Shown here in pieces: positions 42,567-51,703 of a stretch of 64,000 nt of DNA; the first letter of the stretch is position 1; every line of letters begins with the position of its first letter. Origin of the DNA: Flavobacterium gillisiae. GTDB lineage: Bacteria; Bacteroidota; Bacteroidia; Flavobacteriales; Flavobacteriaceae. The stretch is from NCBI RefSeq assembly GCF_900107635.1, contig NZ_FNRD01000001.1:186001-250000 (forward strand), read 5' to 3'. The notes under the pieces are model-generated. The model was given only the letters and a program-made list of their open reading frames with translations, was not told the DNA's origin and did not search any database. Both the position numbers and the translations under genes were made by a program.

Positions 42567-44411
42567 TTACATGTTTTCAACAAATTTCAAAAAGACTTTT
42601 TTATGTAGTTCAAGATCCATATTAGGAGAAAGTGAGGCACGCACAATATAATCTTTGTCGCCTTCTTTCGTCGTCCCCTGAGTAGATGTTGCAGGTATCG
42701 TCCAGTAACATCCTTTTAATTGTCCGTAGCTGACGCAGAACTTACTTTCATTAGGGATTTCTGTAATCATCAAATTGATTAATTTTAAATTCAAGTCTCT
42801 TTTATGTGCTTCTTTTTCTTCGTTAGTATTCCCCTTAGTAGGAAGGTCTAATGAGAAAACAGAAGGTGTAAACCCTTGCTCTGCTAATGCTTCTGAAACA
42901 AAATTAATTTTTGCCTCTGGTAAAGTAGCTTTGATAAAGTTTACAAAATCACGTGTATTTTTATAAGCATCAACGATTCTTTGATTCATTGAAGGCAATT
43001 GTTTGGCTAGTATTTCATATTGTAAAGCTGTAGCCTCATTATCGCATAGGTCTAGATGCAAAGCTATTTTTTCCATCAAAGCACCCGTTTTTTTATTTCC
43101 TACACAGTAGCCAGCAGTACATTGCCCACCACTAGGGAATTTTGATCCACTAGCAAATGAAATCGTTCTAACGCTAGCAAGAATATCCTCTTCACCTAAA
43201 AAGTGAACATTAGGGCAAAATGTTTGATCTAAAATAAAAACGGGATCTATCGCTATTGTGCCTGCAGCCGTTTTGCGCTCTTGACTTAAAACATTTTTTA
43301 AATCGATAAGATTTGGCACTTCAACTCTTGGGTTTGTTGGAATCTCAGCAATGATATATGGAACCGCATCTTCATTAGCAATTTGGGCTAAAACGGTATC
43401 AATACTTTGCACCATGTCATTATCACCATCCACTAGTAAATCCACGATTTCAACATTGTCAATGCAAGCAGCAACACGTCGTGCTTGGTCATTTGTACCG
43501 CCATAACAGTTAGGAGGGACAATAATTTTGATTGCCTTTCCTTTGTGTTTTTCAACGGCATCATGAATTAATCCCATTAAAATCGCATACTGAATAGATA
43601 ATCCGCTAGAAGCAACTAATGGCTTGGTACTCGAATTCGTAATTGTTTTAATCGAATCTAAGACTGCTTTTTTATCTGCTTCAATATTACTTTCTGTAGT
43701 TTCAATAGGAGATTGTGCTACTAAAGTTTTCAAAGCTGAAAGAGAATCAGCAGGTGTCATTGCAATGGTCTCTCTTCTTCTTACATGCTGAATATCTGAA
43801 ATGTAACTTTCGTTTTTCTCTCCATTTGTAAATAAAACACTTCCTAAGTCACCATGAAGACTAATGAAAAAATCAACACCGTTAGGAATGTCAATTGCGC
43901 CAAATTTTTCTTCTTTCGAAATTAAAACGGTACTGCCATTAAATGCTGGAATAGCTTCTTTATTCTCAATATGTTTTAAATCAAAATGATAACCGTAGAT
44001 ATTTTTTATTACATCAGCATCAAAAAAATTAGGTAGTTCTCCAGTATATAGGATTTGGGTATTTCTATTATCTAATAAATTTTTTCTTAGAACTGCCAAA
44101 ACAGGGACTGTCTTTGACGCAAAACTGATTACATTTTCTGCTTTTAGATTATTTTCCTTAGCAATTGACCATTCAAGTACACATGATAATGGATGTCCTA
44201 ATCGGATATAGTCGTAAGCAGTGGGTAATGCATTTAAAGCTGAAGATTCCGAATTATTGTCATTGTGTAAGGCTTCAAACTGATCTAAGAATTGCGTTTT
44301 AGCCAGTTTTTCGTCATAAATATCTAGTCGATGCGTTGTTGTACTTAACCAGCCAGCTGGCATATTTTTTAATACTTCTTTTATATAATTTAGCATTTTA
44401 TTGTCTTTCAT
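42567..44411 (-). CDS. Long PLP-dependent enzyme of the Cys/Met (trans-sulfuration) family
   Basis: The 614-residue protein has a C-terminal fold-type I PLP domain of the cystathionine gamma-synthase/lyase family, with IIAEIPTNPRVEVPNL, the Asp-containing strand GTIAIDPVFI and the PLP lysine Lys424 in SFASGSKFPSGG. About 230 residues precede it. Usual bacterial members are near 390 residues; an N-terminal extension of this size resembles fungal cystathionine gamma-synthases. The reaction is uncertain. It is not in an operon with other methionine genes. A start at Met6 is also possible. Confidence 0.82.
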   Translation of the reverse strand: MKDNKMLNYIKEVLKNMPAGWLSTTTHRLDIYDEKLAKTQFLDQFEALHNDNNSESSALNALPTAYDYIRLGHPLSCVLEWSIAKENNLKAENVISFASKTVPVLAVLRKNLLDNRNTQILYTGELPNFFDADVIKNIYGYHFDLKHIENKEAIPAFNGSTVLISKEEKFGAIDIPNGVDFFISLHGDLGSVLFTNGEKNESYISDIQHVRRRETIAMTPADSLSALKTLVAQSPIETTESNIEADKKAVLDSIKTITNSSTKPLVASSGLSIQYAILMGLIHDAVEKHKGKAIKIIVPPNCYGGTNDQARRVAACIDNVEIVDLLVDGDNDMVQSIDTVLAQIANEDAVPYIIAEIPTNPRVEVPNLIDLKNVLSQERKTAAGTIAIDPVFILDQTFCPNVHFLGEEDILASVRTISFASGSKFPSGGQCTAGYCVGNKKTGALMEKIALHLDLCDNEATALQYEILAKQLPSMNQRIVDAYKNTRDFVNFIKATLPEAKINFVSEALAEQGFTPSVFSLDLPTKGNTNEEKEAHKRDLNLKLINLMITEIPNESKFCVSYGQLKGCYWTIPATSTQGTTKEGDKDYIVRASLSPNMDLELHKKVFLKFVENM

Positions 44412-44568
44412 GATTTTATCTTTAGATAGGCCGCAATTTACGTTAATTAGATTTATTTTATAGGATTGCCATCGGTTTTGTTGGTATTAAGTCTAACGGT
44501 ATTGTATATAAAAAGTGGATGAGTTTGTTGTTCTTTTAGTTTAATCGTATTTTAAAGTGAAATAGATT

Positions 44569-45270
44569 TTAGTACCGTTGAAATTCGTATTTATAATTTG
44601 TTGCATCTCTAAATTCGAAGTCAATATGTTTTTTATTGGCTAGTTTTTGAAGTTTTGAATATTCATAAAGTCGTATTGTGTCCATTCTAGTCCCCCCTAT
44701 TTCTTTTGTGTAACCATTAGTAGAATACTGAATTTTTTCTGTCCAAGGCTCTTTGAGATCTTCGTTGTAATGAAGTCGTTTAATTTCTCTTCCTTTTGAA
44801 TCGTAAAATACTGAATCAGTTAGTTTCATTGCATTTTCTGGATTTGGATCATTAGTTGGAAACATTTCCCAGCTGTTAGTCGTTATGACTTCTAGATTTC
44901 CAGTTTTATGATATTTTCGAATGAACCGTACCGCAGAATCCGATTCATACATGGTCTGTGTCTTCAGCTTATTTTTTAGATCGTATTTGTAAACTGAAAA
45001 TTTTCTAACTACGCAAGTATCTTGTTTTTCGAAATAATCACAGTCGGTTTCCTTAATTTTTTTCCCGTTCTGATACGCTATGCTGACGATTCTATTGCTT
45101 CTTACATTTCCAAAGTTTCGTTCTAAGGTTTTATTTCCATTTTTATCAAATTCAACAACTCGACTTATAGTTGGACTAGTTTCATTGTTATTGTACTCCG
45201 TTATCGATTTAATTTTTGGAGAACATCCAAGTATGAAAGTCAGGAGTATTATTTGGAGTATTTTTTTCAT
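44569..45270 (-). CDS. Lipoprotein of unknown function with YD-like repeats
   Basis: The 233-residue product has a lipoprotein signal (LLTFILGC) and then repeated short strand pairs of the type VVEFDKNGNKTLE, VYKYDLKNKLKTQ and SVFYDSKGREIKR. These resemble the antitoxin-wing/YD-like repeats found in many Bacteroidota lipoproteins. No enzymatic motif is seen. It stands alone, divergent from the CHRD gene across a 439-base gap. Confidence 0.65.
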   Translation of the reverse strand: MKKILQIILLTFILGCSPKIKSITEYNNNETSPTISRVVEFDKNGNKTLERNFGNVRSNRIVSIAYQNGKKIKETDCDYFEKQDTCVVRKFSVYKYDLKNKLKTQTMYESDSAVRFIRKYHKTGNLEVITTNSWEMFPTNDPNPENAMKLTDSVFYDSKGREIKRLHYNEDLKEPWTEKIQYSTNGYTKEIGGTRMDTIRLYEYSKLQKLANKKHIDFEFRDATNYKYEFQRY

Positions 45271-45420
45271 AATAGTATAATGTGTGGATATGTCTGATCA
45301 AATACGACTAATCTACTTTTATGTATGCAGATTAGTCTTACAAGTGTTATCCTTTTTCATTCCCTCAAATATAACAATTATTCAGACAGAATATTGATTT
45401 TCTGTTTTAATGGGGAGCAA

Positions 45421-45608
45421 GAAACAGAAGGTCATTTTTTTTTAGTTTTATTAAGCGGTGTTTTGATTCTAAGGGTCCTTTTTCCTCGTGAATAGAAAGA
45501 TATTTGGATGATTTACAGGTTATTATCAAACGATAAAAATCAATCTTTTTTGGCTTGTTGTTATTTGTGATGTTGCTTTTTGAGATTAAAATCGCTGCCT
45601 ATTTTCAT
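45421..45608 (+). repeat. Left diverged direct repeat flanking the CHRD gene (decayed gene end)
   Basis: This stretch aligns with 47319-47502 in the same orientation, sharing landmarks such as GAAACAGAAG, AGAAAGATAT, CAATCTTT and CTTGTTGTT. On the minus strand it keeps a fragment of the small protein gene found at 47434-47616 (KKQHHK, stop, QQAKKD, stop versus RKQHHTEQQDKKD), but with a TAA in place of GAA. It therefore looks like a decayed partial copy. It fills most of the 45271-45709 gap. Confidence 0.7.
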
Positions 45609-45672
45609 TCTGTTTTAAATTCTTTCCTTTCCTTTTTATTAAATAAATTAGGAAATCAAGCTTTTATTTATT

Positions 45673-45680
45673 TATATTTG
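45673..45680 (+). promoter_or_regulatory. Candidate -7 element of the CHRD lipoprotein gene
   Basis: TATATTTG matches TAnnTTTG, 29 bases before the ATG. A -33 box is not clear. Confidence 0.4.
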
Positions 45681-45709
45681 TTTAACAATAACAAGAAAAA
45701 CTTAAACAA

Positions 45710-47242
45710 ATGAAAAATTTTAGAAAAAGCATTTTAGCGCTTGTGATGGTGATTCCCTTCGTCTTTAGTAGCTGTAGTAAGGATGATGCTCCCACGGTAA
45801 CGATAGTCAATTCACAAGTCTACGATCTTGGTGCAGTTGGGAATTCAGGAATATCTGGAACAGCTAAGTTCATTGAAAACAGTGATGCAACTTTAAGTAT
45901 AGAATTAGAATTACAAAATACTCCTCAAGGAGGTTCTCATCCAGCACACATCCACCTTAACACTGCTGCCGAGGGAGGAGGTATAGCGTTAACCTTAAAA
46001 GCAGTGGATGGAACCACTGGAAAAAGCACAACCACTTTTAAAACACTTGATGATGGTAGTGCCATTACTTACCAAGCGTTACTTGCTTTTGACGGATACA
46101 TAAATGTTCATTTGAGCGCCGACAAATTAAGCACTTTAGTTGCGCAAGGTGACATTGGACAAAACGACCTTACTGGAGTTTCTAAAGTTTTTCCTTTGGG
46201 AAGTATTGCTGTTCCAGCAATATCTGGTACTGCGACATTTTACAAACGAGTGAATGGCGAAGCTTTGGCCGTTGTAAAGTTGAGTAATACTCCTGCTGGC
46301 GGTTTACATCCAGGTCATATCCATGCAAACACAGCTGCGCAAGGAGGGGGAATTGCTTTTACTTTTAATGCAGTGAATGGAGATACTGGAATTAGCACAA
46401 CTAATGTGGCTAAGTTAGATAACGGTAGCGCTTTTGGCTACGATCAAGTACTTACTTATAATGGATATATTAATTTTCACAAAAGCGCGACTGAATTAAG
46501 TATCCTAGTAGCTCAAGGTGATATAGGTCAAAATGAGTTAACTGGTAAAAAAATGAGCTATGTTTTAGCCCAGAAAGACGTTCCAGGTATTAGTGGTACT
46601 GTTGAATTCGCTGAACGTGTTAATCAAACTACTTTAGTAACTATTAAACTTGTAGGTACTCCTGCAGGAGGAAGTCACCCTGCGCACATTCATGAGAATA
46701 ATATTGCTACAACAGGTAATATCATTGTTGGTTTGAATCCTGTAAACGGAGATACGGGCATTAGCAAAACGCAAGTATCAGCTTTAGTGGGCGGTGCTGC
46801 AATCACCTACACTCAGTTTTTAACTCGTAACGCATACGTTAATGTTCATTTAAATGATGGTGCTGGTTTGTCTACTCTTGTTGCTCAAGGAAATATAGGT
46901 TCAAACGTGGGAAGTGCGGAAGCAAAAACATATAATGTTACGGCTAGTGGAACTACAGCTTATATTTTTAACGGTGAAGGGCTTACGAACTCTAGTAATC
47001 CAAACTTTACGTTTAAAAGGGGAGGTACATATACTTTTAATGTGACTGCTGCAGGGCACCCTTTCTATTTAAACTCTGTTCAAGGTACGGGAATTGCTAA
47101 TGCATACAACTCTGGAGTTACAAATAACGGGGCGGTATCAGGATCAATTACGTTTACTGTTCCTATGAATGCACCAAACACGCTGTATTACAACTGTCAA
47201 TTTCATGGTTCTATGTCTGGTACGATTACGATTACAAACTAA
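45710..47242 (+). CDS. Lipoprotein with three CHRD domains and a C-terminal cupredoxin
   Basis: The 510-residue product has a lipoprotein signal (FVFSSC) and three tandem CHRD-type domains (about 38-155, 160-280, 285-405). Each has GGSHPAHIH or GGLHPGHIH and a YxNVHLS-like strand followed by TLVAQGDIG. A plastocyanin-like domain (about 410-510) ends the chain with the type 1 copper set His in AAGHPFYL, then Cys496, His499, Met502 in CQFHGSM. CHRD domains are of unknown function in bacteria. The cupredoxin suggests electron transfer on the outer surface or in the periplasm. It is a single-gene unit with its own terminator. Confidence 0.88.
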   Translation: MKNFRKSILALVMVIPFVFSSCSKDDAPTVTIVNSQVYDLGAVGNSGISGTAKFIENSDATLSIELELQNTPQGGSHPAHIHLNTAAEGGGIALTLKAVDGTTGKSTTTFKTLDDGSAITYQALLAFDGYINVHLSADKLSTLVAQGDIGQNDLTGVSKVFPLGSIAVPAISGTATFYKRVNGEALAVVKLSNTPAGGLHPGHIHANTAAQGGGIAFTFNAVNGDTGISTTNVAKLDNGSAFGYDQVLTYNGYINFHKSATELSILVAQGDIGQNELTGKKMSYVLAQKDVPGISGTVEFAERVNQTTLVTIKLVGTPAGGSHPAHIHENNIATTGNIIVGLNPVNGDTGISKTQVSALVGGAAITYTQFLTRNAYVNVHLNDGAGLSTLVAQGNIGSNVGSAEAKTYNVTASGTTAYIFNGEGLTNSSNPNFTFKRGGTYTFNVTAAGHPFYLNSVQGTGIANAYNSGVTNNGAVSGSITFTVPMNAPNTLYYNCQFHGSMSGTITITN

Positions 47243-47267
47243 TGTTAGTATTGAATATTTAATTATT

Positions 47268-47302
47268 AAAAAGGGGAGATGATAAAACATTTCCCCTTTT
47301 TT
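47268..47302 (+). terminator. Intrinsic terminator of the CHRD lipoprotein gene
   Basis: AAAAGGGGA (47269-47277) pairs with TCCCCTTTT (47292-47300), followed by T residues, 26 bases after the stop. Confidence 0.85.
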
Positions 47303-47318
47303 AATTTATGGAAAAGAA

Positions 47319-47502
47319 GAAACAGAAGTTCAGTTTCTTTAATTTTAGTGTAGTTTTTTGATTAGAAGCTTCGTTTTTACTCAGGAAGAGAAAGATATCG
47401 GGGTATTTAACAAGCTATTTATAAATCACCAAATCAATCTTTCTTATCTTGTTGTTCCGTGTGGTGTTGTTTTCTGAGAGCAGATTCGTCTTCGATGTTC
47501 AT
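47319..47502 (+). repeat. Right diverged direct repeat flanking the CHRD gene
   Basis: This is the counterpart of 45421-45608. It covers the 3' end of the small gene on the minus strand plus its downstream region, including a weak hairpin AAGAAAC/GTTTCTT that may end that transcript. Confidence 0.7.
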
Positions 47503-47616
47503 GCCGTTTGACATTCCTATCATAAAGGCAGTAATAAATAGCATTAGTTTTCTTTTTATCCAAAGAGTAGGTCGTTTAGAAGACTCTAAGCGTGTTTTAT
47601 TGTTGTGTTTATACAT
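47434..47616 (-). CDS. 60-residue membrane protein of unknown function
   Basis: The short product has a basic N-terminal half (SSKRPTLWIKRKL), one hydrophobic helix (LMLFITAFMIGMSNGM) and a charged tail (RKQHHTEQQDKKD). It follows the 121-residue gene in the same direction by 82 bases. A decayed copy of its last 23 codons exists at 45.6 kb on the other side of the CHRD gene, which supports that this was a real gene that was duplicated. I do not recognise a family. Confidence 0.5.
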   Translation of the reverse strand: MYKHNNKTRLESSKRPTLWIKRKLMLFITAFMIGMSNGMNIEDESALRKQHHTEQQDKKD

Positions 47617-47698
47617 GGTGTAAATGACAAATGATTAGACATTTTGTTATCATCGGTATGCAATAAATTGCATAAATGCTTAGAAAAGAGAATCTGTT

Positions 47699-48064
47699 CT
47701 AGGCTATGTATAAACTGAAATAAGGATTACTTGAAGTGATTGTTTCTCTCAAAAAAAGCTGTTGCGCTTTGATTGCGCTGATATTTTGATGCAATGCAAT
47801 TCGGAATTTTAGAAGCACTCGTGTTTTAAGACTGCATATATCTTGCAATTGCAGCTGTGCAAAAGGAATTGGCAATGAAGTTTTCTCAGACGAAGTTATC
47901 TGATTGTATCGATAAGTTTTAGAGTTCCTAGAATCCTTTCTCTCCTGAGCGTAGGAAACTTGATCGTAAGCTGCTGTATTAGATTGAGAATCTAAAGTAC
48001 AATCATTCACCATCAGGCCAAAAGCGAGAAAGAGCGAAATGAGATATTTTAAATACGTTTTCAA
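47699..48064 (-). CDS. Small secreted protein of unknown function
   Basis: The 121-residue product has an N-terminal signal-like segment (YLKYLISLFLAFGLMVNDC, possible lipobox near Cys22) and a polar Ser/Gln/Lys-rich remainder without a recognisable domain. It is read in the same direction as the 60-residue gene downstream, so the two may be a unit. No function can be assigned. Confidence 0.5.
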   Translation of the reverse strand: MKTYLKYLISLFLAFGLMVNDCTLDSQSNTAAYDQVSYAQERKDSRNSKTYRYNQITSSEKTSLPIPFAQLQLQDICSLKTRVLLKFRIALHQNISAIKAQQLFLRETITSSNPYFSLYIA

Positions 48065-48327
48065 TCTATTTAGTTTGAATGATCAATTTTAGTGTTACTT
48101 TTTGTAAAGGCCTAATTCTTGTTAGGAATTTGCGGCTAAAGTAGGATTTTTTTTGGTTTGCTACTATTTTTAAAAGTACGCATTTTGGACGGATTGTACA
48201 TTTGTAATGTCGCCTACGTATAGTCATTACAAGAAACGAGAGTCATCTTAATTGCTCGATAATATGATGTTATTTTCTTGTGTCTTGTTGTTGCGGGCAC
48301 AGATTTCAAATCCGCACTATCGGACTT

Positions 48328-49851
48328 TTAGAATTCAGTTCCGCATTCTATGCATGTATACTGCTTTTTATTGAAATCTCTATAAGCAAATGATTTACAA
48401 GTGTCGGTTTTGCATCGTCTTACTTTTTCAGCAATGAAATTTTCCATATTCATAGCATTACAAGCAAAGCGAGCCATTCTAATATCTGTAAAAGCATATT
48501 CGTTTACAGCTTTTTTTCCTTTTCTATTCACTAACCCTATTTTTCTTAGCAATTCTGACGAAGTCCATGGAAGTATAATATTCCTAATTGCAGGTGAGTC
48601 AGCAGCAACTTTCTTTGTGACTAGCTCTTCAATAGAAAAAGAGGTTCCGTTAACTTTAGCAAGATGATTTATATTGCTTTGACTTTGTAGAAATTCACTT
48701 ACTTTTTCTTGACAAAATAGATCAATCGACTCGTTAACCACAGAAAGGTTAAAATGCTTGGAAGATTCATTTGCTTTGAACTGTTCAGACAGAATTCGAT
48801 TACATATTCGAATACAATCTCTAGGGGAAAACTCTGAGAAAAGAATAGCTCTGCCGAGCCCTTTTTCGTTATCAAAGAGTGATGAAGCATCTTTAATTCT
48901 ATTGGAGCTATATGCTGCTAATCGTTTGTTTAACATTGTTCTAATCTGAGAGAATTCCCATTTTAAGGTGAAAGCGAATATTCTATCTGGTCGTGCGTCT
49001 TTAGTACAAAAAGGTTTCAGAGCGTCCCACAAGAAGAACTTAAACCCCATTCCGTCTGTTTCTAATAATTCTAAATCTTTTATGAGTTCAGAGATAAATG
49101 CGTAGCTTGCTTTCGGGTCATTTCCCGTTAAGCTTTGTTCGTCAACTTTATCGACCAGAATGTATATAGTTGATAGTCCTAATCGATTTAGAAACTCTTT
49201 AATATTAATGAAATTATCTTTATGCGACATCTGTAGCTTTTTGTCTAAATCAATTTTTGAAATATCGATTTCTGCTCCCTTCGCTTTTGATATTGCTTTA
49301 ATCACATTGGCAATAGGTTCTTTGAATTTATTCCAGATGTCTAAAGCGTGATCTTCAGCAGTTTTCAGTGAAGCAATAGCTTGTTTTGGAAACGAGGCAG
49401 GTGTTTCAAAAAGGTATATTCTACATAACTTATAGATAAATTGTCTTTCGCTAAAACTGAATTCAGAGGTGTATTGAAAGTCATTCATAGTGTGTAAGCG
49501 ATTGAAGAATGACAAAAGCATTAGTCTATTTAAATATTCTAAGTGATACGACAAGCCGATTTCATTAATAGATTTAAAGCCTGATAAATCATGGTCAGTA
49601 TATGTTATAGTCAGGATTTCATCATATTTTTCAGCCCTTTTTTCAATCATTAGCCTTTGAGCTGTTTTTCCACCGCCACGTGGGGCATAAACTATGTTGG
49701 AAACTGGTGCTGCTGGGTCACCCCAAACGTCTTCAAAGTAATCTGGATAGATGAAATATTGATCAATTAAATTGGTTTCTTTATCAGCGTTTGTGTATTG
49801 GAATGGGTTCTCATCGAGCCCAATGTGTTTAATATATTCCTTTTTTGTCAT
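48328..49851 (-). CDS. P-loop ATPase (Sll1717-like) with C-terminal zinc ribbon
   Basis: The 507-residue protein opens with GLDENPFQYTNADKE, then a Walker A motif RGGGKT (residues 58-63) and a Walker B-like strand IYILVDKVDEQ near 230. A helical middle region follows. It ends with a four-Cys ribbon, CKTDTC (480, 485) and CIEC (500, 503). The layout resembles the uncharacterised Sll1717-type P-loop ATPases (my recognition, not a search result). It stands alone between gaps. Related STAND/KAP-like ATPases act in defence or stress, but no effector domain is visible, so the role is open. Confidence 0.7.
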   Translation of the reverse strand: MTKKEYIKHIGLDENPFQYTNADKETNLIDQYFIYPDYFEDVWGDPAAPVSNIVYAPRGGGKTAQRLMIEKRAEKYDEILTITYTDHDLSGFKSINEIGLSYHLEYLNRLMLLSFFNRLHTMNDFQYTSEFSFSERQFIYKLCRIYLFETPASFPKQAIASLKTAEDHALDIWNKFKEPIANVIKAISKAKGAEIDISKIDLDKKLQMSHKDNFINIKEFLNRLGLSTIYILVDKVDEQSLTGNDPKASYAFISELIKDLELLETDGMGFKFFLWDALKPFCTKDARPDRIFAFTLKWEFSQIRTMLNKRLAAYSSNRIKDASSLFDNEKGLGRAILFSEFSPRDCIRICNRILSEQFKANESSKHFNLSVVNESIDLFCQEKVSEFLQSQSNINHLAKVNGTSFSIEELVTKKVAADSPAIRNIILPWTSSELLRKIGLVNRKGKKAVNEYAFTDIRMARFACNAMNMENFIAEKVRRCKTDTCKSFAYRDFNKKQYTCIECGTEF

Positions 49852-50024
49852 AAGTCATTTATAATTAATGAACTATATTTTTTATACATTTAGTTTTTTA
49901 CTCTTTTGTTGAGTTTGTCTAACCCTAATTAGGTAGATTACTGAACGTTTAGTTTTATATCCAAATATATAAAATATTCTTACAAATAATCTCTAAAACA
50001 CAAACGTAATTGTGTCTATGTCCC

Positions 50025-50163
50025 GCGTGAAGGATGGTAGTGAAAATCCTTTTATGTCATGGAGCGATAGCAGAATGATAAAAAAGATTGCAACGAACAG
50101 CCTGACCTCGTTGCAGGATAAACTTGTCGCTACCGCTAGTCGTACTGCAACGAGGACACGCCC
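50025..50163 (-). repeat. Dispersed structured repeat, copy 2
   Basis: Read on the minus strand it starts GGGCGTG, has a head hairpin with stem CCTCGTTGCAG/CTGCAACGAGG, then GTTGCAATCTTTT, a second hairpin with loop TCTGCTATCGCTCC, and the tail AAAAGGATTTTCACTACCATC ending TTCACGC. The framework matches copy 1 while both stems differ in sequence. It fills part of the 49852-50305 gap, which otherwise holds only the tig promoter. Confidence 0.8.
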
Positions 50164-50243
50164 AAAACAATCAAAACGCCCTTGATTTTAAACGGTAAAA
50201 CACCATGAAAATTCGCACTGAAGGTTCGGTGGTAAAAAGTTTG

Positions 50244-50271
50244 TTTGGCTTCGAAAAATTTTATAATTTTG
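50244..50271 (+). promoter_or_regulatory. Promoter of tig
   Basis: TTTG at 50244-50247 and TAATTTTG at 50264-50271 match the Bacteroidota -33/-7 boxes with a 16-base spacer, placing a start about 28 bases upstream of the ATG. Confidence 0.6.
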
Positions 50272-50305
50272 CACTCTGAATTTATAATGTAAAGTAAAGA
50301 AGAAG

Positions 50306-51631
50306 ATGGATATCAAAAGAGTAGCAATAGACGCTGTAAACGAGACGATTGTAATTACAGTTGTACACATGGATTACAAAGGTCAAGTAGCAAAAAGAAT
50401 AAACGAAAAAATGCCTTTGGCTACCGTTAAAGGATTTAGAAAAGGGGCTGTGCCTAAAGATCTTGTTGAAAAACAATACGGTCGCGCCATAAAAGTAGAA
50501 GAAGTTACTAAAGTGGTTGATTTAGCTTTAGAGCGTTTTTTACAATCAGAAAGATTAAACCTTTTAGGTTCTGCGCTTCCTAAAGTAAACGAAGATTTTT
50601 CTTGGGATGCGGAAGAATTGGTTTTTGAGTACGAAATTGGATTAGTTCCTGATTTTACTTTAGACTTAGAGGCTAAAAACGACATTGTGAAATATGTAGT
50701 TTCTGCTGATGCTAAATTAATCGACGGTCAAGTAGAGCGCATCCAAAAACAATTTGGTACTGCAGTTCCTCAAGAAGTAGTTGTAGCAGGTTCTGATTTA
50801 ACTGGAACTTTCTCAAACGAAGAAAAAGGAATCAATAGCGGAACGACTGTTTCTTTGGATATTTTCAAAGACAAAGCGACTGCTGATAAATTCATCGGGA
50901 AAAAAGTAGGTGACGTTGTTACTGTAAACACTAACGGTTTATTTGAAGACGCTCATCAATTGATGGACGTGATGAAAGTAGGTCATGATGACGTTCACAC
51001 ACTTGCTGTAGATGTAGATTTTACAATCGAAGCAATCAACACAACAGAATTGGCTGAATTAAACCAAGAGTTGTTTGATAAACTTTTCGGAGAAGGAGCA
51101 GTAGCTTCTCTTGACGAATTGAAAGCTAAGATCAAAGAAGATGCTGAAACTCAATTTGCAACTCAAGCAGACCAAAAATTATTAGGAGATGTTACTGAGT
51201 TCTTAATCGAAAGCACAAAATTCGATTTGCCTTCAGCATTTCTTAAAAAATGGTTGCAAACTGTAGGAGAGAAAAAATTAACTCCTGAAGAAGCTGAGGT
51301 TGAATATGCACGTTCTGAAAAAGGATTGCGTTTTCAATTGATCGAAGGTAGAGCAATGGCTCAATCTGACATCAAAATCACTTTTGAAGACTTGAAAACT
51401 TTCACTACAAAAAATATCCGTCAACAAATGGCACAATACGGACAAACAAATCCTACGGACGAAGAAGTTCAAGGAATTGTTGCTAGAGTATTGTCTAACC
51501 AAGACGAAGTAAAAAGACTTTCTGATCAAGTTGTAGCTGAGAAATTGTTAGAATTGTTTAAAGAAAAAGCAAATCCAACAACTAAAGAAGTTACTTACGA
51601 CGAATTTATTGCTGCGTCTTACGGAGAATAA
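50306..51631 (+). CDS. tig: Trigger factor (ribosome-associated chaperone)
   Basis: The 441-residue chaperone binds nascent chains at the ribosome exit. The ribosome-binding loop appears as GFRKGAVPKDLVEKQYG, close to the GFRxGKxP signature but with Ala in place of the Lys after Gly. It is followed by a divergent PPIase-like middle region and a long helical C-terminal part. The start carries MDIKRVAIDAVNETIVI, typical of Bacteroidota trigger factors. A terminator follows; clpP and clpX come next, the usual neighbourhood. Confidence 0.92.
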   Translation: MDIKRVAIDAVNETIVITVVHMDYKGQVAKRINEKMPLATVKGFRKGAVPKDLVEKQYGRAIKVEEVTKVVDLALERFLQSERLNLLGSALPKVNEDFSWDAEELVFEYEIGLVPDFTLDLEAKNDIVKYVVSADAKLIDGQVERIQKQFGTAVPQEVVVAGSDLTGTFSNEEKGINSGTTVSLDIFKDKATADKFIGKKVGDVVTVNTNGLFEDAHQLMDVMKVGHDDVHTLAVDVDFTIEAINTTELAELNQELFDKLFGEGAVASLDELKAKIKEDAETQFATQADQKLLGDVTEFLIESTKFDLPSAFLKKWLQTVGEKKLTPEEAEVEYARSEKGLRFQLIEGRAMAQSDIKITFEDLKTFTTKNIRQQMAQYGQTNPTDEEVQGIVARVLSNQDEVKRLSDQVVAEKLLELFKEKANPTTKEVTYDEFIAASYGE

Positions 51632-51654
51632 TTTCTAAAAAATTAAGTATATTT

Positions 51655-51693
51655 GAGCGTCAAAGGAAAATTCTTTTTGGCGCTCTTTTATTT
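51655..51693 (+). terminator. Intrinsic terminator of tig
   Basis: GAGCG (51655-51659) and flanking bases pair with CGCTC (51681-51685) across an inner CAAA/TTTTG stem, followed by TTTTATTT. Confidence 0.8.
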
Positions 51694-51703
51694 CAATTAA
51701 TTT

